Source of the DNA: Sandaracinus amylolyticus
GTDB taxonomy: Bacteria; Myxococcota_A; Polyangia; Polyangiales; Sandaracinaceae
Assembly (NCBI RefSeq): GCF_000737325.1
Contig: NZ_CP011125.1
Location: forward strand, 1,674,001-1,738,000
Reading direction: 5' to 3'
Length of the DNA: 64,000 bases
The position numbers and the translations under genes are program-made. The notes under the pieces are model-generated. The model worked only from the letters and a program-made list of their open reading frames with translations, did no database searches and was not told the DNA's origin. Position 1 is the first letter of the stretch, and every line of letters begins with the position of its first letter. This document shows positions 1-7,920 of the stretch, piece by piece.

Positions 1-294
1 CGATGCCGAGAGCACGGGGCTCAGCGACGCGATCCCGCCCGACGTCGAGAGCGAGAGCGCGCCGCGCCGCACCTCGTGGTGGCCCTCGGCGGCCATCGCG
101 ACGTCGGTGAGCGTCGCGTCGGCCGGGTACATGTTCGCGGCGGACACGCCTCCGTGCTGCGAGAGGAACGCGACGAAGCTCGTGCGCCCGCGATCCTGCG
201 CGTGCGCGGTGCCTCCCTCGAGCAGCGACGGGAGGAACGGGATCGCGAGCGCAGCACCGCCGGCGCCGCGGAGGAACATCCTGCGGGAGATCAT
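1..294 (-). CDS. DUF1552 domain protein, N-terminal part (runs off the window)
   Basis: The ATG at 294 opens a frame that stays open to base 1, giving about 98 residues. The N-terminus reads MISRRMFLRGAGG followed by a hydrophobic stretch and an AHA-like cleavage site, which is a twin-arginine (Tat) signal (SRRMFLRG). The next residues, FVAFLSQHGGVSAANMYP, fit the start of DUF1552 secreted proteins of myxobacteria and planctomycetes. The start overlaps the stop of the upstream DUF1592 gene by four bases (ATGA), so the two are translationally coupled. DUF1552 genes commonly sit next to DUF1592 genes. Exact activity is unknown; the C-terminal part lies outside the window. Confidence 0.82.
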   Translation of the reverse strand, partial: MISRRMFLRGAGGAALAIPFLPSLLEGGTAHAQDRGRTSFVAFLSQHGGVSAANMYPADATLTDVAMAAEGHHEVRRGALSLSTSGGIASLSPVLSAS

Positions 295-2081
295 TCGAAG
301 CTCCTCTCTCGGAACGTGCGCAGGCGCGCGCTGCTCGCGAAGATCTCGGTGAGCGAGGCGCCGCCGAGCACCGCCTCCTCGATCGCTGCGAGCGAGCAGC
401 CGTCGTCGCGCGCGTCCTCGGTCCTCTGGAACGTGAAGCGGAAGTACTCGCGCGCCATGCACGAGTGCACGCGACCGCTCTCGTCGAGGAGACGCGTGAG
501 ATCCTCGGCGCCCTCGGCCTCCATCGGGTCGCCGAAGATCACGCTCGGCACGACGTGCGTGTCGATCGGGAGCTCCGCGAGGAGCGCGCCGTCCTCTCCG
601 AAGATGCGCTCGACGGTGCGCTCGCGGCCGAGCGCGTCGAAGCCCTCGGTCGCGAAGCCGAGCGGGTTGATCGCGGTGGCGTGACAGCCGGCGCACGACG
701 TGCCGGGCGCTTCGGTGAGCGCCTCGGTCGCCTCGCGCGTCGTCGCGAGCGCGCTCGCCTCGGGCCGTACCGCGTCGGCGTTGGCCGGGGGCGACGGCAC
801 GGCCTCGCACATCAAGGCCATGCGCACGAGCACGCCCTTCATGATCGGCCGTGTCGTGGGCGTGCCGGTCGCGAGGAACGCGGGGCGCGTCAGCAGGCCG
901 GCGCGGGCGCCCGGCGGCGTCGGAGGCTCGCCGGATCCGTCCCACGGGCTCGTGCCGTAGATGCGCGCGAGCAGCGGGTCGCGCGTGTAGGAGCGTCGAT
1001 CGAACAGGAGATCGGAGAGGCTCGATCCGGCGCGCAGGTTGGCGCGCGCGGCGTCGAGCACGTCGTCGATCATCGCCGTGCGGAGCTCGGGTGTCGGAAC
1101 GTCGGCGCCCGCGAACGCGTCGAAGCGCGGCCGTCCGACCTGGACGTCGAGCTCGGCGACCTCGCCGAGCCGGAGCCAATCGGAGAAGAACTCGGCGAAC
1201 GCCTCGTCGGCGCGCGCATCGGCGACGAGGCGATCGAGCTGGCGCTCGTACTCGTCGCTTCGGAGCAGCGCGCCGGTGCGCGCCGCCTCGAGCAGCTCGT
1301 CGTCGGGAGGCGCGCCCCAGAAGTGATAGGAGAGCCGCGCCGCGAGCTCGAACGCGTCGAGCGGAACGGTGGCACCGACGGCGCCGTCCGCGCCGTGCTC
1401 GGGCAGGTAGAACAGCTCGGGCGAGTTCACGATCAGCGCGACGACGTTCGCGAGCGCGTCCGCGGAGAGCGGCAGCGGATCGGCCGCGCTCGCGAGGAGC
1501 TCGACGTCCTCGTCGGTCAAAGGGCGCCGGAACGCGCGCTCGCCGAAGACGCGGACGAACGACCGCACGCACACGCCGTCGTTCGAATCGTCGTCGTCGG
1601 ACGCGCACGCGCCGAAGATCTCGCCGACGCGCGACGGATCCGCGGTGAACGCGGCGCCGAGCGCGACCCCGACGTCGTAGAGCACCTCGACGTGCTGCTG
1701 CTGCACGGCCTGATCGAGCCTGCGAAACCCGGCGTGCCGCGATCCCTCGGCGCTCGCGCCGGAGTCGGCGGGCAGCCGCTCCATCGCGGGCGCGATCGAG
1801 GCGAGGATCGCGGCGCTGCTCGACGGCGCGCTCGACTCGACGAGCTGCACCAGCGTGTTGCGGAGCTGAGTGCTCGTCAGCCGGCGCAGCGGGAGCTCGG
1901 GCGCGACCGCGCTGGGATCGTCGCAGGCGTAGAGCGGTGCGCGCGGCGGGCGGGTCGTCCCTGGCGGTCGGGGAACGGGATCGCCGCCCCGCGGGCCCGC
2001 GGGGGCATCATCGAGGTCGCCGATGCACGCTCCGAGCGCGAGCGCGGCGACGACGCAGATGGATCTCGTGCGAAGGGACAT
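291..2081 (-). CDS. DUF1592/DUF1588/DUF1585/DUF1595/DUF1587 secreted lipoprotein
   Basis: A 596-residue protein. I start it at the ATG at 2081 because this gives a lipoprotein signal (MSLRTRSICVVAALALGAC, lipobox ALGAC); an upstream in-frame ATG at 2222 adds 47 residues of non-protein-like sequence. Visible blocks in order are a DUF1587 motif (RRLTSTQLRNTL), DUF1595 (FGERAFRRPLTDEDVELL), DUF1592 (FELAARLSYHFWGAPPDDELL), DUF1588 with ATGTPTTRPIMKG and a CAGCHATINPLGF-like c-type haem motif (CxxCH), and DUF1585 near the end (CMAREYFRFTFQR). This domain string is typical of planctomycete and myxobacterial exported proteins of unknown, possibly redox, role. It is coupled to the DUF1552 gene downstream. 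Confidence 0.9.
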   Translation of the reverse strand: MSLRTRSICVVAALALGACIGDLDDAPAGPRGGDPVPRPPGTTRPPRAPLYACDDPSAVAPELPLRRLTSTQLRNTLVQLVESSAPSSSAAILASIAPAMERLPADSGASAEGSRHAGFRRLDQAVQQQHVEVLYDVGVALGAAFTADPSRVGEIFGACASDDDDSNDGVCVRSFVRVFGERAFRRPLTDEDVELLASAADPLPLSADALANVVALIVNSPELFYLPEHGADGAVGATVPLDAFELAARLSYHFWGAPPDDELLEAARTGALLRSDEYERQLDRLVADARADEAFAEFFSDWLRLGEVAELDVQVGRPRFDAFAGADVPTPELRTAMIDDVLDAARANLRAGSSLSDLLFDRRSYTRDPLLARIYGTSPWDGSGEPPTPPGARAGLLTRPAFLATGTPTTRPIMKGVLVRMALMCEAVPSPPANADAVRPEASALATTREATEALTEAPGTSCAGCHATAINPLGFATEGFDALGRERTVERIFGEDGALLAELPIDTHVVPSVIFGDPMEAEGAEDLTRLLDESGRVHSCMAREYFRFTFQRTEDARDDGCSLAAIEEAVLGGASLTEIFASSARLRTFRERSFE

Positions 2082-2272
2082 CGCGCCTCCTGCGCGGCGT
2101 GATTCGCAAGCCGCGATCCACGGCAGGACGTCGCGGGACCGCGGCGATCGTGCGGGGATCGCGGCGCGGGCTGTTGGGCCGAGACAACAGACGGGCGCGT
2201 CGGCCCGTTGGGCGCGGACCACGGCGCCGAGCTCTCCTGCTCGAGGAGCAGACGCACGCGATCGACGGGCAA

Positions 2273-2535
2273 CACGCGCGTCGCCGCGAGCGCCCGAGCG
2301 GCGATCGCGACTCCCACGTGTGTCGGCGCCCCGATCCGCGCGGCGCGCGGCGACGACGCAGCCGTCGGCGACCCGACCCGCGCCCGATCTCGCAACGACA
2401 CCTGCGTCGACCGCCCGATCCCGGCGGGTCCGGTCGAAGGCGCGCGCGTCGACCGCGTGTTCCCCGCGGGGTCGGCCGGTGACGCGTGCGTCGGTGACGA
2501 AAGCTGCGCGGGGTCGGCCGCCGACGCGTGTGCAA
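2273..2535. repeat. Degenerate 42-bp tandem repeat (about six units)
   Basis: Units start at 2273, 2315, 2357, 2399, 2441 and 2483, with a partial unit from 2525. The spacing is exactly 42 bp, and each full unit carries GTC at its positions 8-10 (CGTC in most). Most end in GA. Units 2441 and 2483 share CGGGGTCGGCC at the same offset. A 42-bp period keeps frame (14 codons). The array lies in the 516-base space between the DUF1592 gene (start 2081) and a frameshifted gene (stop 2598); all overlapping frames look non-coding. It may be the fossil of a 14-residue-repeat protein or a minisatellite. I see no other gene in 2082-2597. Confidence 0.7.
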
Positions 2536-2597
2536 GTCGGCGGAATCCCACTGGTTGTCTCGTGATCTCCGGGGGATCTCGCTCCGGCGGGATCTCT

Positions 2598-3283
2598 TCA
2601 GGCGTCGTTCGGGTCGCCGCCCGCCGGGGTGGCCTTCCGAGACGCGGGGCGATCCGGGATGACGGAGTGGATCTCGGCCTCGCTGAAGCCGTTCGCCTTG
2701 TAGGCGCGCTTCAGCGACGCGAGGCCCGCATGCGCGACGCGGCCGAGCGCGACGTGGACCTTCTCGAGCAGCGCGACGGTCCGCGCCGGGGCCGCCGCCG
2801 CGCCGACGTGGGCCCGCAAGCTCTCCGCCTGACCGCGGACCTCGGTGGCGTACGCGCGCGCGGCGTCGGCGCGAAGTCGCGGATGGATGCCCGACTCGAG
2901 CAGCTCGGCGAGCAGGAGCATGCGCTCTGGCTGCTCGGTCACGTCGCCGTCGGCGTAGTACGCGATGCCGCCCGGGAAGAGGATCGAGAGCGCGCCGTCG
3001 TGCGCGGGGCGCCCGACGTCGTTCCAGATCGAGTCCGCGATGCGGCCGAGGAACTTGTCGGCGAGGTCGTCCTGGGTCGCGAGGGCCGCGGCGAGCGGCT
3101 CGAGCTCGCGGCGCGCGGCGGTGAGCCGAGCCTCGATCGTCGCGGCGAGCGCCAGTGTCGACCCGAGCCTCTGGTCCGCCTCGGACTCCCACTCTCCGCC
3201 CGGCTCCTCGCGCGGGTGAGCGCGGTGCTCGCGTCGGCGAGGATGTCGGCGGCCGCGGCGGTCTTGCGAATCGTCTCTCCCAT
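2598..3283 (-). pseudogene. Helical unknown protein, interrupted by one frameshift
   Basis: The ATG at 3283 (preceded by a GGGGG ribosome site and, further up at 3336-3331, a perfect TTGACA) encodes MGETIRKTAAAADILADAST. Near 3205-3215 the sensible protein moves to the frame ending at 2598: residues such as EADQRLGSTLALAATIEARL and KFLGRIADSIWNDVGRPAHD follow, ending PAGGDPNDA. The joined product would be about 228 residues, Ala/Leu-rich and mostly helical, with no domain I recognise. The shift is one base in a CCCGCGCGAGGAG stretch. It could be a real mutation, a sequencing error, or less likely programmed frameshifting. The downstream frame alone has only an internal ATG at 2942. Confidence 0.6.
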
Positions 3284-3378
3284 GATCTGCCCCCGTGTGA
3301 GAGCGCGATGGAGCCGGCTCGAGCGGGGAGTGTCAAGGACCGCCTCCGACCTCGACGCGACGTCCGCGGCGACTGAGG

Positions 3379-3998
3379 ATGCGCGCGGTGTTCCGATGGC
3401 CAGCGCTCCTGGTTTGCGCGTTGATCGTGAGCGCGTGCGGCGGCCGGACCGGGCTCTCGACCGGGAGCCGCCGCGAGCCGTCGATGGATGCGTCGTCGAG
3501 CGACGCGGGCGTCCTCGACGCGGGCTTCGATGCGAGTGCGCGAGATGCGGGCTCGTTCGACGGTGGCGTCGAAGAAGATGCGGGCCCGCCCGACGGTGGG
3601 CCGCTCGATGGCGGCGCGCGCGATGCCGCTCCCGGCGATGCGGGGCAGGGTGATGCGGGTCCGCGTGATGCCGGTCCACGCGATGGTGCTGGGGCACCGG
3701 ACCGAACCTCGGGATCGGCGATCCGCTGGCGCGTACCTGGATGCCGATTCGGGTCGCGTCGCTCGATCGCATCGTCGCGATCGAGCGCGACGTGGCCTCG
3801 ATGTGCGCGCTGCGCGACGACGGCAGCGCGTGGTGCTGGACCGGATCGACGGGATGGCAGCGCTCGCAGCGGGCGGGCCTCGCCGCACGATCGGGCAGTG
3901 ACGCACGCGTGGACTCTTCCCCATGCTCGCGGGCCCTGCGCCCCGGTGGTCGTCGGTTTGCCCGACTCCGCCGTGCCGGCTACCTGGGGCCCCCGCCC
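3379..3998 (+). pseudogene. Truncated RCC1-repeat lipoprotein remnant
   Basis: The ATG at 3379 gives a lipoprotein signal (PALLVCALIVSAC) followed by a low-complexity Asp-Ala-Gly/Asp-Gly-Gly linker to about 3690, a pattern common in myxobacterial surface lipoproteins. After about 3700 the frame loses sense. In the +2 frame (relative to the start) the sequence PNLGIGDPLARTW and then VAIERDVASMCALRDDGSAWCW appears, which is a classic RCC1-type repeat. Only about one repeat survives before the ABC-F gene begins at 3999, while intact family members carry several. I read this as a gene broken by a frameshift near 3690-3715 and cut off at its 3' end. Confidence 0.6.
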
Positions 3999-5612
3999 AT
4001 GATCTCCAGCGAACAGCTCTCGCTCTCCTATGGCAGTCGCGTCCTCTTCGAGAACGTCGACATCAAGTTCACCCCCGGAAACTGCTACGGCCTGATCGGC
4101 GCGAACGGCGCGGGGAAGTCCACGTTCCTGCGCTGTCTCGCGGGCGAGCAGGAGCCCACCTCGGGGCGCGTCGTCGTCGGCAAGAGCCAGCGCCTCAGCA
4201 TGCTGCGCCAGAACCACTTCGCTTACGACGACGTCGAGGCGCTGACCGCGGTGCTGATGGGCCACGCGCGGCTGCACCAGGTGATGGTCGAGAAGGACGC
4301 GATCTACGCGAAGCCCGACTTCACCGATGAAGACGGCACTCGAGCGGCCGAGCTCGAGGCCGAGTTCGGCGAGCTCGATGGATGGAACGCCGAGGCCAAC
4401 GCGGGCAGTCTCCTGAACGCCCTCGGCATCACCGACGACAAGCACCAGAAGCTCGTCAAGGACCTGGACGACGGCGAGAAGGTGCGCGTCCTGCTCGCAC
4501 AGGCGCTCTTCGGCGATCCCGACATCCTCCTGCTCGACGAGCCGACGAACCATCTCGACGTCGACTCGATCCTCTGGCTCGAGGAGTTCCTCCTCGAGTT
4601 CAAGAACACCGTGATCGTCGTCTCCCACGATCGCCATTTCCTCGACAAGGTCTGCACTCACGTCGCAGACGTCGACTTCCAGAAGGTCCAGCTCTTCAGC
4701 GGCAACTACAGCTTCTGGTACGAGAGCAGTCAGCTCGCGCTCCGCCAGCGGCAAGACGCCAATCGCCGCAAGGAAGACAAGATCAAGGAGCTGAAGGCGT
4801 TCGTGCAGCGCTTCAGCGCCAATGCGTCGAAGTCGCGACAGGCATCCTCGCGCCGCAGTCAGCTGGAGAAGATCACGCTCGACGACATCAAGCCGTCGTC
4901 CCGCAAGTATCCGTACATCGTTTTCGACACGCAGCGAGAGCTGGGCAAGGAAGTCCTCTTCGTCGACGGGATCACCAAGCGCGTCGACGGAGTGACGCTC
5001 TTCGAGAACCTGCGTTTCTCGATCAGCAAGGGCGAGAAGGTCGCGATCGCGGGCAGCGATCTCGCGACTTCGACGCTGCTCCAGGTGCTCGCCGGAGAGG
5101 TCGCGCCCGACGAGGGCGAGCTGCGCTGGGGCCGCTCGGCGAACCTCGGGTACTTCCCGAAGGAGCACGATCGCTTCTTCTCGACGCAGCTCAACCTGAT
5201 CGAGTGGATGCGTCAGTTCAGCACGAACCAAGAGGAGAACTTCGTCCGCAGCTTCCTCGGACGGATGCTGTTCTCCGGCGAAGAATCGAAGAAGAGCGCC
5301 AACGTGCTCTCGGGCGGCGAGAAGGTGCGCTGCATGCTCGCGCGTCTGATGCTCCAGGACCCCAACGTCCTGCTCCTCGACGGCCCGACCAACCACCTCG
5401 ACCTCGAGTCGATCACCGCGCTCAACAACGGCCTCCTGAAGTTCGGCGGCAGCATGGTCGTGAGCTCTCACGACGTGCAGTTCGTCGACTCGCTCGTCAC
5501 CCGCGTCATCGAGCTCGCGGGCGAGCGCTACTACGACCTCCACATGGGCTACGAGCAGTACCTCGCCGACGAAGCGCGCCTCGCGCGGGCCGGCAAGAGT
5601 CACGCGCCCTGA
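3999..5612 (+). CDS. ABC-F family ATPase, YbiT-like
   Basis: A 537-residue soluble protein with two ABC domains and no membrane segment, so an ABC-F translation factor type. I start at ATG 3999 (MISSEQLSLSYGSRVLF); the open frame continues upstream only into the RCC1 remnant. Domain 1 has Walker A GANGAGKST (residues 34-42) and Walker B LLLDEPTNHLD, but its signature is LVKDLDDGEKV rather than LSGGQ. Domain 2 has the signature LSGGEKV, but its Walker A reads GSDLATST without GK, and its Walker B ends LLLDGPTNHLD, with Gly where the catalytic Glu usually is. The linker between domains is the charged P-site-tRNA-interaction type. Likely acts on the ribosome; whether domain 2 hydrolyses ATP is doubtful. 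Confidence 0.88.
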   Translation: MISSEQLSLSYGSRVLFENVDIKFTPGNCYGLIGANGAGKSTFLRCLAGEQEPTSGRVVVGKSQRLSMLRQNHFAYDDVEALTAVLMGHARLHQVMVEKDAIYAKPDFTDEDGTRAAELEAEFGELDGWNAEANAGSLLNALGITDDKHQKLVKDLDDGEKVRVLLAQALFGDPDILLLDEPTNHLDVDSILWLEEFLLEFKNTVIVVSHDRHFLDKVCTHVADVDFQKVQLFSGNYSFWYESSQLALRQRQDANRRKEDKIKELKAFVQRFSANASKSRQASSRRSQLEKITLDDIKPSSRKYPYIVFDTQRELGKEVLFVDGITKRVDGVTLFENLRFSISKGEKVAIAGSDLATSTLLQVLAGEVAPDEGELRWGRSANLGYFPKEHDRFFSTQLNLIEWMRQFSTNQEENFVRSFLGRMLFSGEESKKSANVLSGGEKVRCMLARLMLQDPNVLLLDGPTNHLDLESITALNNGLLKFGGSMVVSSHDVQFVDSLVTRVIELAGERYYDLHMGYEQYLADEARLARAGKSHAP

Positions 5613-5625
5613 GTCATCGGACCAT

Positions 5626-5647
5626 CGCCCCCGAGCCTCGCGGGGCG
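5626..5647. terminator. Stem-loop between convergent genes
   Basis: CGCCCC (5626-5631) pairs with GGGGCG (5642-5647), with an inner CGA/TCG stem and one bulged C. It sits between the ABC-F stop (5612) and the PIN gene stop (5656), so it can serve both strands. There is no T-tract, so intrinsic termination is not certain. Confidence 0.45.
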
Positions 5648-5655
5648 ACGCGCGG

Positions 5656-6084
5656 TCAGCGCGGCCACTCGTCGGCGAGCAGCGCGGCCGGCGAGATCAC
5701 GTGCACCCCGAGCTCGATGGGGAAGTGCTTGACGTTGCCCGTGAGGAGCGCGTCGGCGCGACCGGCGCGCGCCACCTCGACGAAGCGTCGATCCGCGGGG
5801 TCGATCATCGCGATGTCGCACGCGACGCACTCCACGCGCTCCGCCGCGCAACCGAGCGCGTCGAGCAGACCATCCCGCCGCGCCGGATCGATCGAGGCGA
5901 ACTTCGGACGCCAGAGCACGTCGCGGTACTCCGCCTCGATCCGGTCGTCGATCAAGAGCGTCATTCCGCGCTCGATGACCTTCGCCAGCGCGCGATCCGG
6001 AGTGCGACCGGGGTGCAGCAGCGCGGCGACCAGGATGTTGGTGTCGATCACCAGTCGCCGCGGCGAGCGCTCTCGACGCGCCAT
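5656..6084 (-). CDS. PIN-domain nuclease (putative toxin type)
   Basis: A 142-residue protein of the COG1569/TIGR00305 PIN family, small Mg-dependent RNases often called toxin components. The first acidic residue is D14 in LVIDTNILVAAL. Others are E50/E52 (IEAEYRDVL), D98 (DPADRRFVE) and D111 with N117 (ADALLTGNVKHF), which together form the usual PIN acidic pocket. The upstream gene's stop overlaps this start by one base (TGATG), so it is translated with the Thg1-like protein. No separate antitoxin gene is seen on either side, which is unusual if it is a free toxin. The partner being a tRNA-end polymerase suggests RNA processing or repair instead. Confidence 0.85.
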   Translation of the reverse strand: MARRERSPRRLVIDTNILVAALLHPGRTPDRALAKVIERGMTLLIDDRIEAEYRDVLWRPKFASIDPARRDGLLDALGCAAERVECVACDIAMIDPADRRFVEVARAGRADALLTGNVKHFPIELGVHVISPAALLADEWPR

Positions 6085-6839
6085 CAGCCGATCCGCGCGC
6101 GAACGAACGCCTCGTAGGACTCCTTCATCGGGAGATCGAAATCGATGCGCAGCCGGCGCCGTGTCGAGAGCACGGGCGCGTCGGTGCGCGGATCGCGGCC
6201 CTCCTCGGTGCTCGTCTCCCAGTACGCGCCGATCCCCCGCTTCTGCCAATTGGGCAGCTCGTTGAACTGGATGCCGTGCTGGAAGAGCAGCTCGTTGCGC
6301 GCAGCGACCGAGACTCCGTCGAGGCGACGGGTCGCGGCGGCGTCGTCGAGCCCTTGGCGCCGCAGCAGCCAGTAGCAGTGACCGTTCAGCGCGTTGCGGT
6401 GCGCGTCCTCGTTCCGCCATCGGAAGTAGTCGACGACGTCGGCCTCGCTCGGCAGCTGGGAGATGCGGCTGTCGAACGCGGCCGGCGCGCCGAGCCGCAA
6501 CGAGAACGCGGCGCTCGCCTCGCCCGCGAGCACGGAGAGGTACTTCCGCAGCTTGCGTCCGAAGAGGCTCTCGTCGCGGCGGAAGAGCAGCGAGATCTCG
6601 TCGCTCTGCGTGTAGCCGTACGTCACCGCGAAGCCGCAGCCCATCAGGTGCTCGAGCGCCGCGACCATGCAGTCGCGGAAGCGCTCGTCGTAGGGCGCGT
6701 CGAACGCGTGGGCCACACGGGTGAGATGCGAGAACGACCGACCGTCGATCCGCGCGACCATGTAGACACCGGGGAGCACGCAGTGGTCGTGCGCGGTCTC
6801 GAAGACTCGCATCCGGCGATCGAGCTGCTCGAACTTCAT
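6084..6839 (-). CDS. Thg1-like protein (tRNA 3'-5' polymerase)
   Basis: A 251-residue homologue of tRNA-His guanylyltransferase, the only enzyme class that adds nucleotides in the 3'-to-5' direction. The start at ATG 6839 gives MKFEQLDRRMRVFE, the normal family N-terminus. Metal ligands are visible at D32 (ARIDGRSFSHLTR) and D80/E81 (TYGYTQSDEISLLF). The eukaryotic HINNLYN motif is replaced by NEDAHRNALNGHCYW, as expected for bacterial Thg1-like proteins, which repair 5'-truncated tRNAs in template-dependent fashion. Thg1-like proteins are sparse in bacteria but known in myxobacteria. It forms a two-gene unit with the PIN nuclease downstream. The 249 bases upstream (6840-7088) hold the presumed promoter. 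Confidence 0.9.
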   Translation of the reverse strand: MKFEQLDRRMRVFETAHDHCVLPGVYMVARIDGRSFSHLTRVAHAFDAPYDERFRDCMVAALEHLMGCGFAVTYGYTQSDEISLLFRRDESLFGRKLRKYLSVLAGEASAAFSLRLGAPAAFDSRISQLPSEADVVDYFRWRNEDAHRNALNGHCYWLLRRQGLDDAAATRRLDGVSVAARNELLFQHGIQFNELPNWQKRGIGAYWETSTEEGRDPRTDAPVLSTRRRLRIDFDLPMKESYEAFVRARIG

Positions 6840-7088
6840 GGGCGTTCCTGCGCCGCGAGCGGCGGCACGCATACGCAGATACACGAGGGAGCCGCGCGGC
6901 GCACGGCGAAGGTTCTGGGGCGCTCTCCTCGCGCGCGACTCTCGCGGTCGCACGCGTCACCGGGAGGTCGGCGGCGCACGCGAGCTCGGCAGCGTCGCAG
7001 ACCTCGCCGGGTCGCAGGCTGTGCACTGGCGATCACGAACGCCTCACCGGTTCGTCCCTCGCATACACTCGGCGAGCAACTCGACACC

Positions 7089-7817
7089 ATGGCTCGCCCC
7101 ACGAATCGCCAGAGCAGGAGCGTCGGGAACCTCGGCGATGTCCTCAAGCATGCCGCGCTGATCGCGCTGGCGGAGAGGCTCGCGCACACGAGGGTTCGCT
7201 ACGTCGACACGCACACGTTCCTCCTCCACGCGCCGCTCGCCGATCTCGAGCGGTGGAATGCCGATGTCGAGCGCCTCGTCTCCGAGCATCCCGCATACGC
7301 GCGATACATCGCGGCGGAGCGGGCGTCGCTCGCGCGCACGAGTCACTACCGCTGCTCGTCGGGGCTCGTGCTGGACGTGCTCGGGCACCAGCGCAGCACA
7401 CTCGTGCTCGGCGAAGCCAACGTCGTGACGCGCGCCGAGCTCAAAGAGCAGATCCGCGAGGAACGACTCGTGGGCGTGCACGTCGTCGACGAAGCCGTCG
7501 CCGCGCTGGAATATCGCTGGAGGGACACCGGTCCGCTTCTCGTCCACATCGACCCTTTCGCGCTCTCTCCTGAGCTGTGGCGCAGCCTCGCACCGGCACT
7601 GGATGCGCTCTGCGAGTCTTCGACCGATGTGGCGATCGTCGTCTATCGATATACGCGCAACGCGCGCTCACCCTGGCCCGTTGCACCGCGCGGCACTCAC
7701 GGCCCCGTCGCGCAGACCCGCGGCGGCCCTCACGAGCTCGCGGCCTACGCCTCTCCCCGCATGACGAGCGCGGTGCAGGAAGCCTGCGCGTCGCTCGGAT
7801 GGCGCATCGAGCACTGA
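7089..7817 (+). CDS. RlmJ-like protein with altered methyltransferase motif
   Basis: A 242-residue protein. The N-terminus (SVGNLGDVLKHAALIALAERL) matches the GNxADVLKH motif that opens RlmJ, the 23S rRNA A2030 N6-methyltransferase, and YVDTHTFLLHAPL fits the RlmJ YLDTHAG SAM-binding strand. The catalytic DPPY motif of N6-adenine methyltransferases is replaced by IDPFALSPE. The TGAGxY region after DTHT is also lost. I infer a diverged relative that may bind rRNA or SAM but has lost or changed its chemistry. ATG 7089 is chosen because the family motif begins just after it, although the frame is open far upstream. Confidence 0.62.
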   Translation: MARPTNRQSRSVGNLGDVLKHAALIALAERLAHTRVRYVDTHTFLLHAPLADLERWNADVERLVSEHPAYARYIAAERASLARTSHYRCSSGLVLDVLGHQRSTLVLGEANVVTRAELKEQIREERLVGVHVVDEAVAALEYRWRDTGPLLVHIDPFALSPELWRSLAPALDALCESSTDVAIVVYRYTRNARSPWPVAPRGTHGPVAQTRGGPHELAAYASPRMTSAVQEACASLGWRIEH

Positions 7818-7920
7818 TACCAGGACGAAGGTTCGGACGCGCGCGACGCACGCCCCCGGCCGGCACGCCCGGTCGCCGCAGTCCGCCTTCGAGCCACTTC
7901 GTCGCGCGTATCTCCGGGCA

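Noticed and set aside
2273-2535. Repeat array as CRISPR or transposon ends
   Set aside because: Units are adjacent without spacers and not inverted; no transposase lies nearby.
3741-3998. N-terminal extension of the ABC-F protein to ATG 3741
   Set aside because: The added 86 residues are the RCC1 remnant in the same frame; ABC-F proteins start at the first ABC domain.
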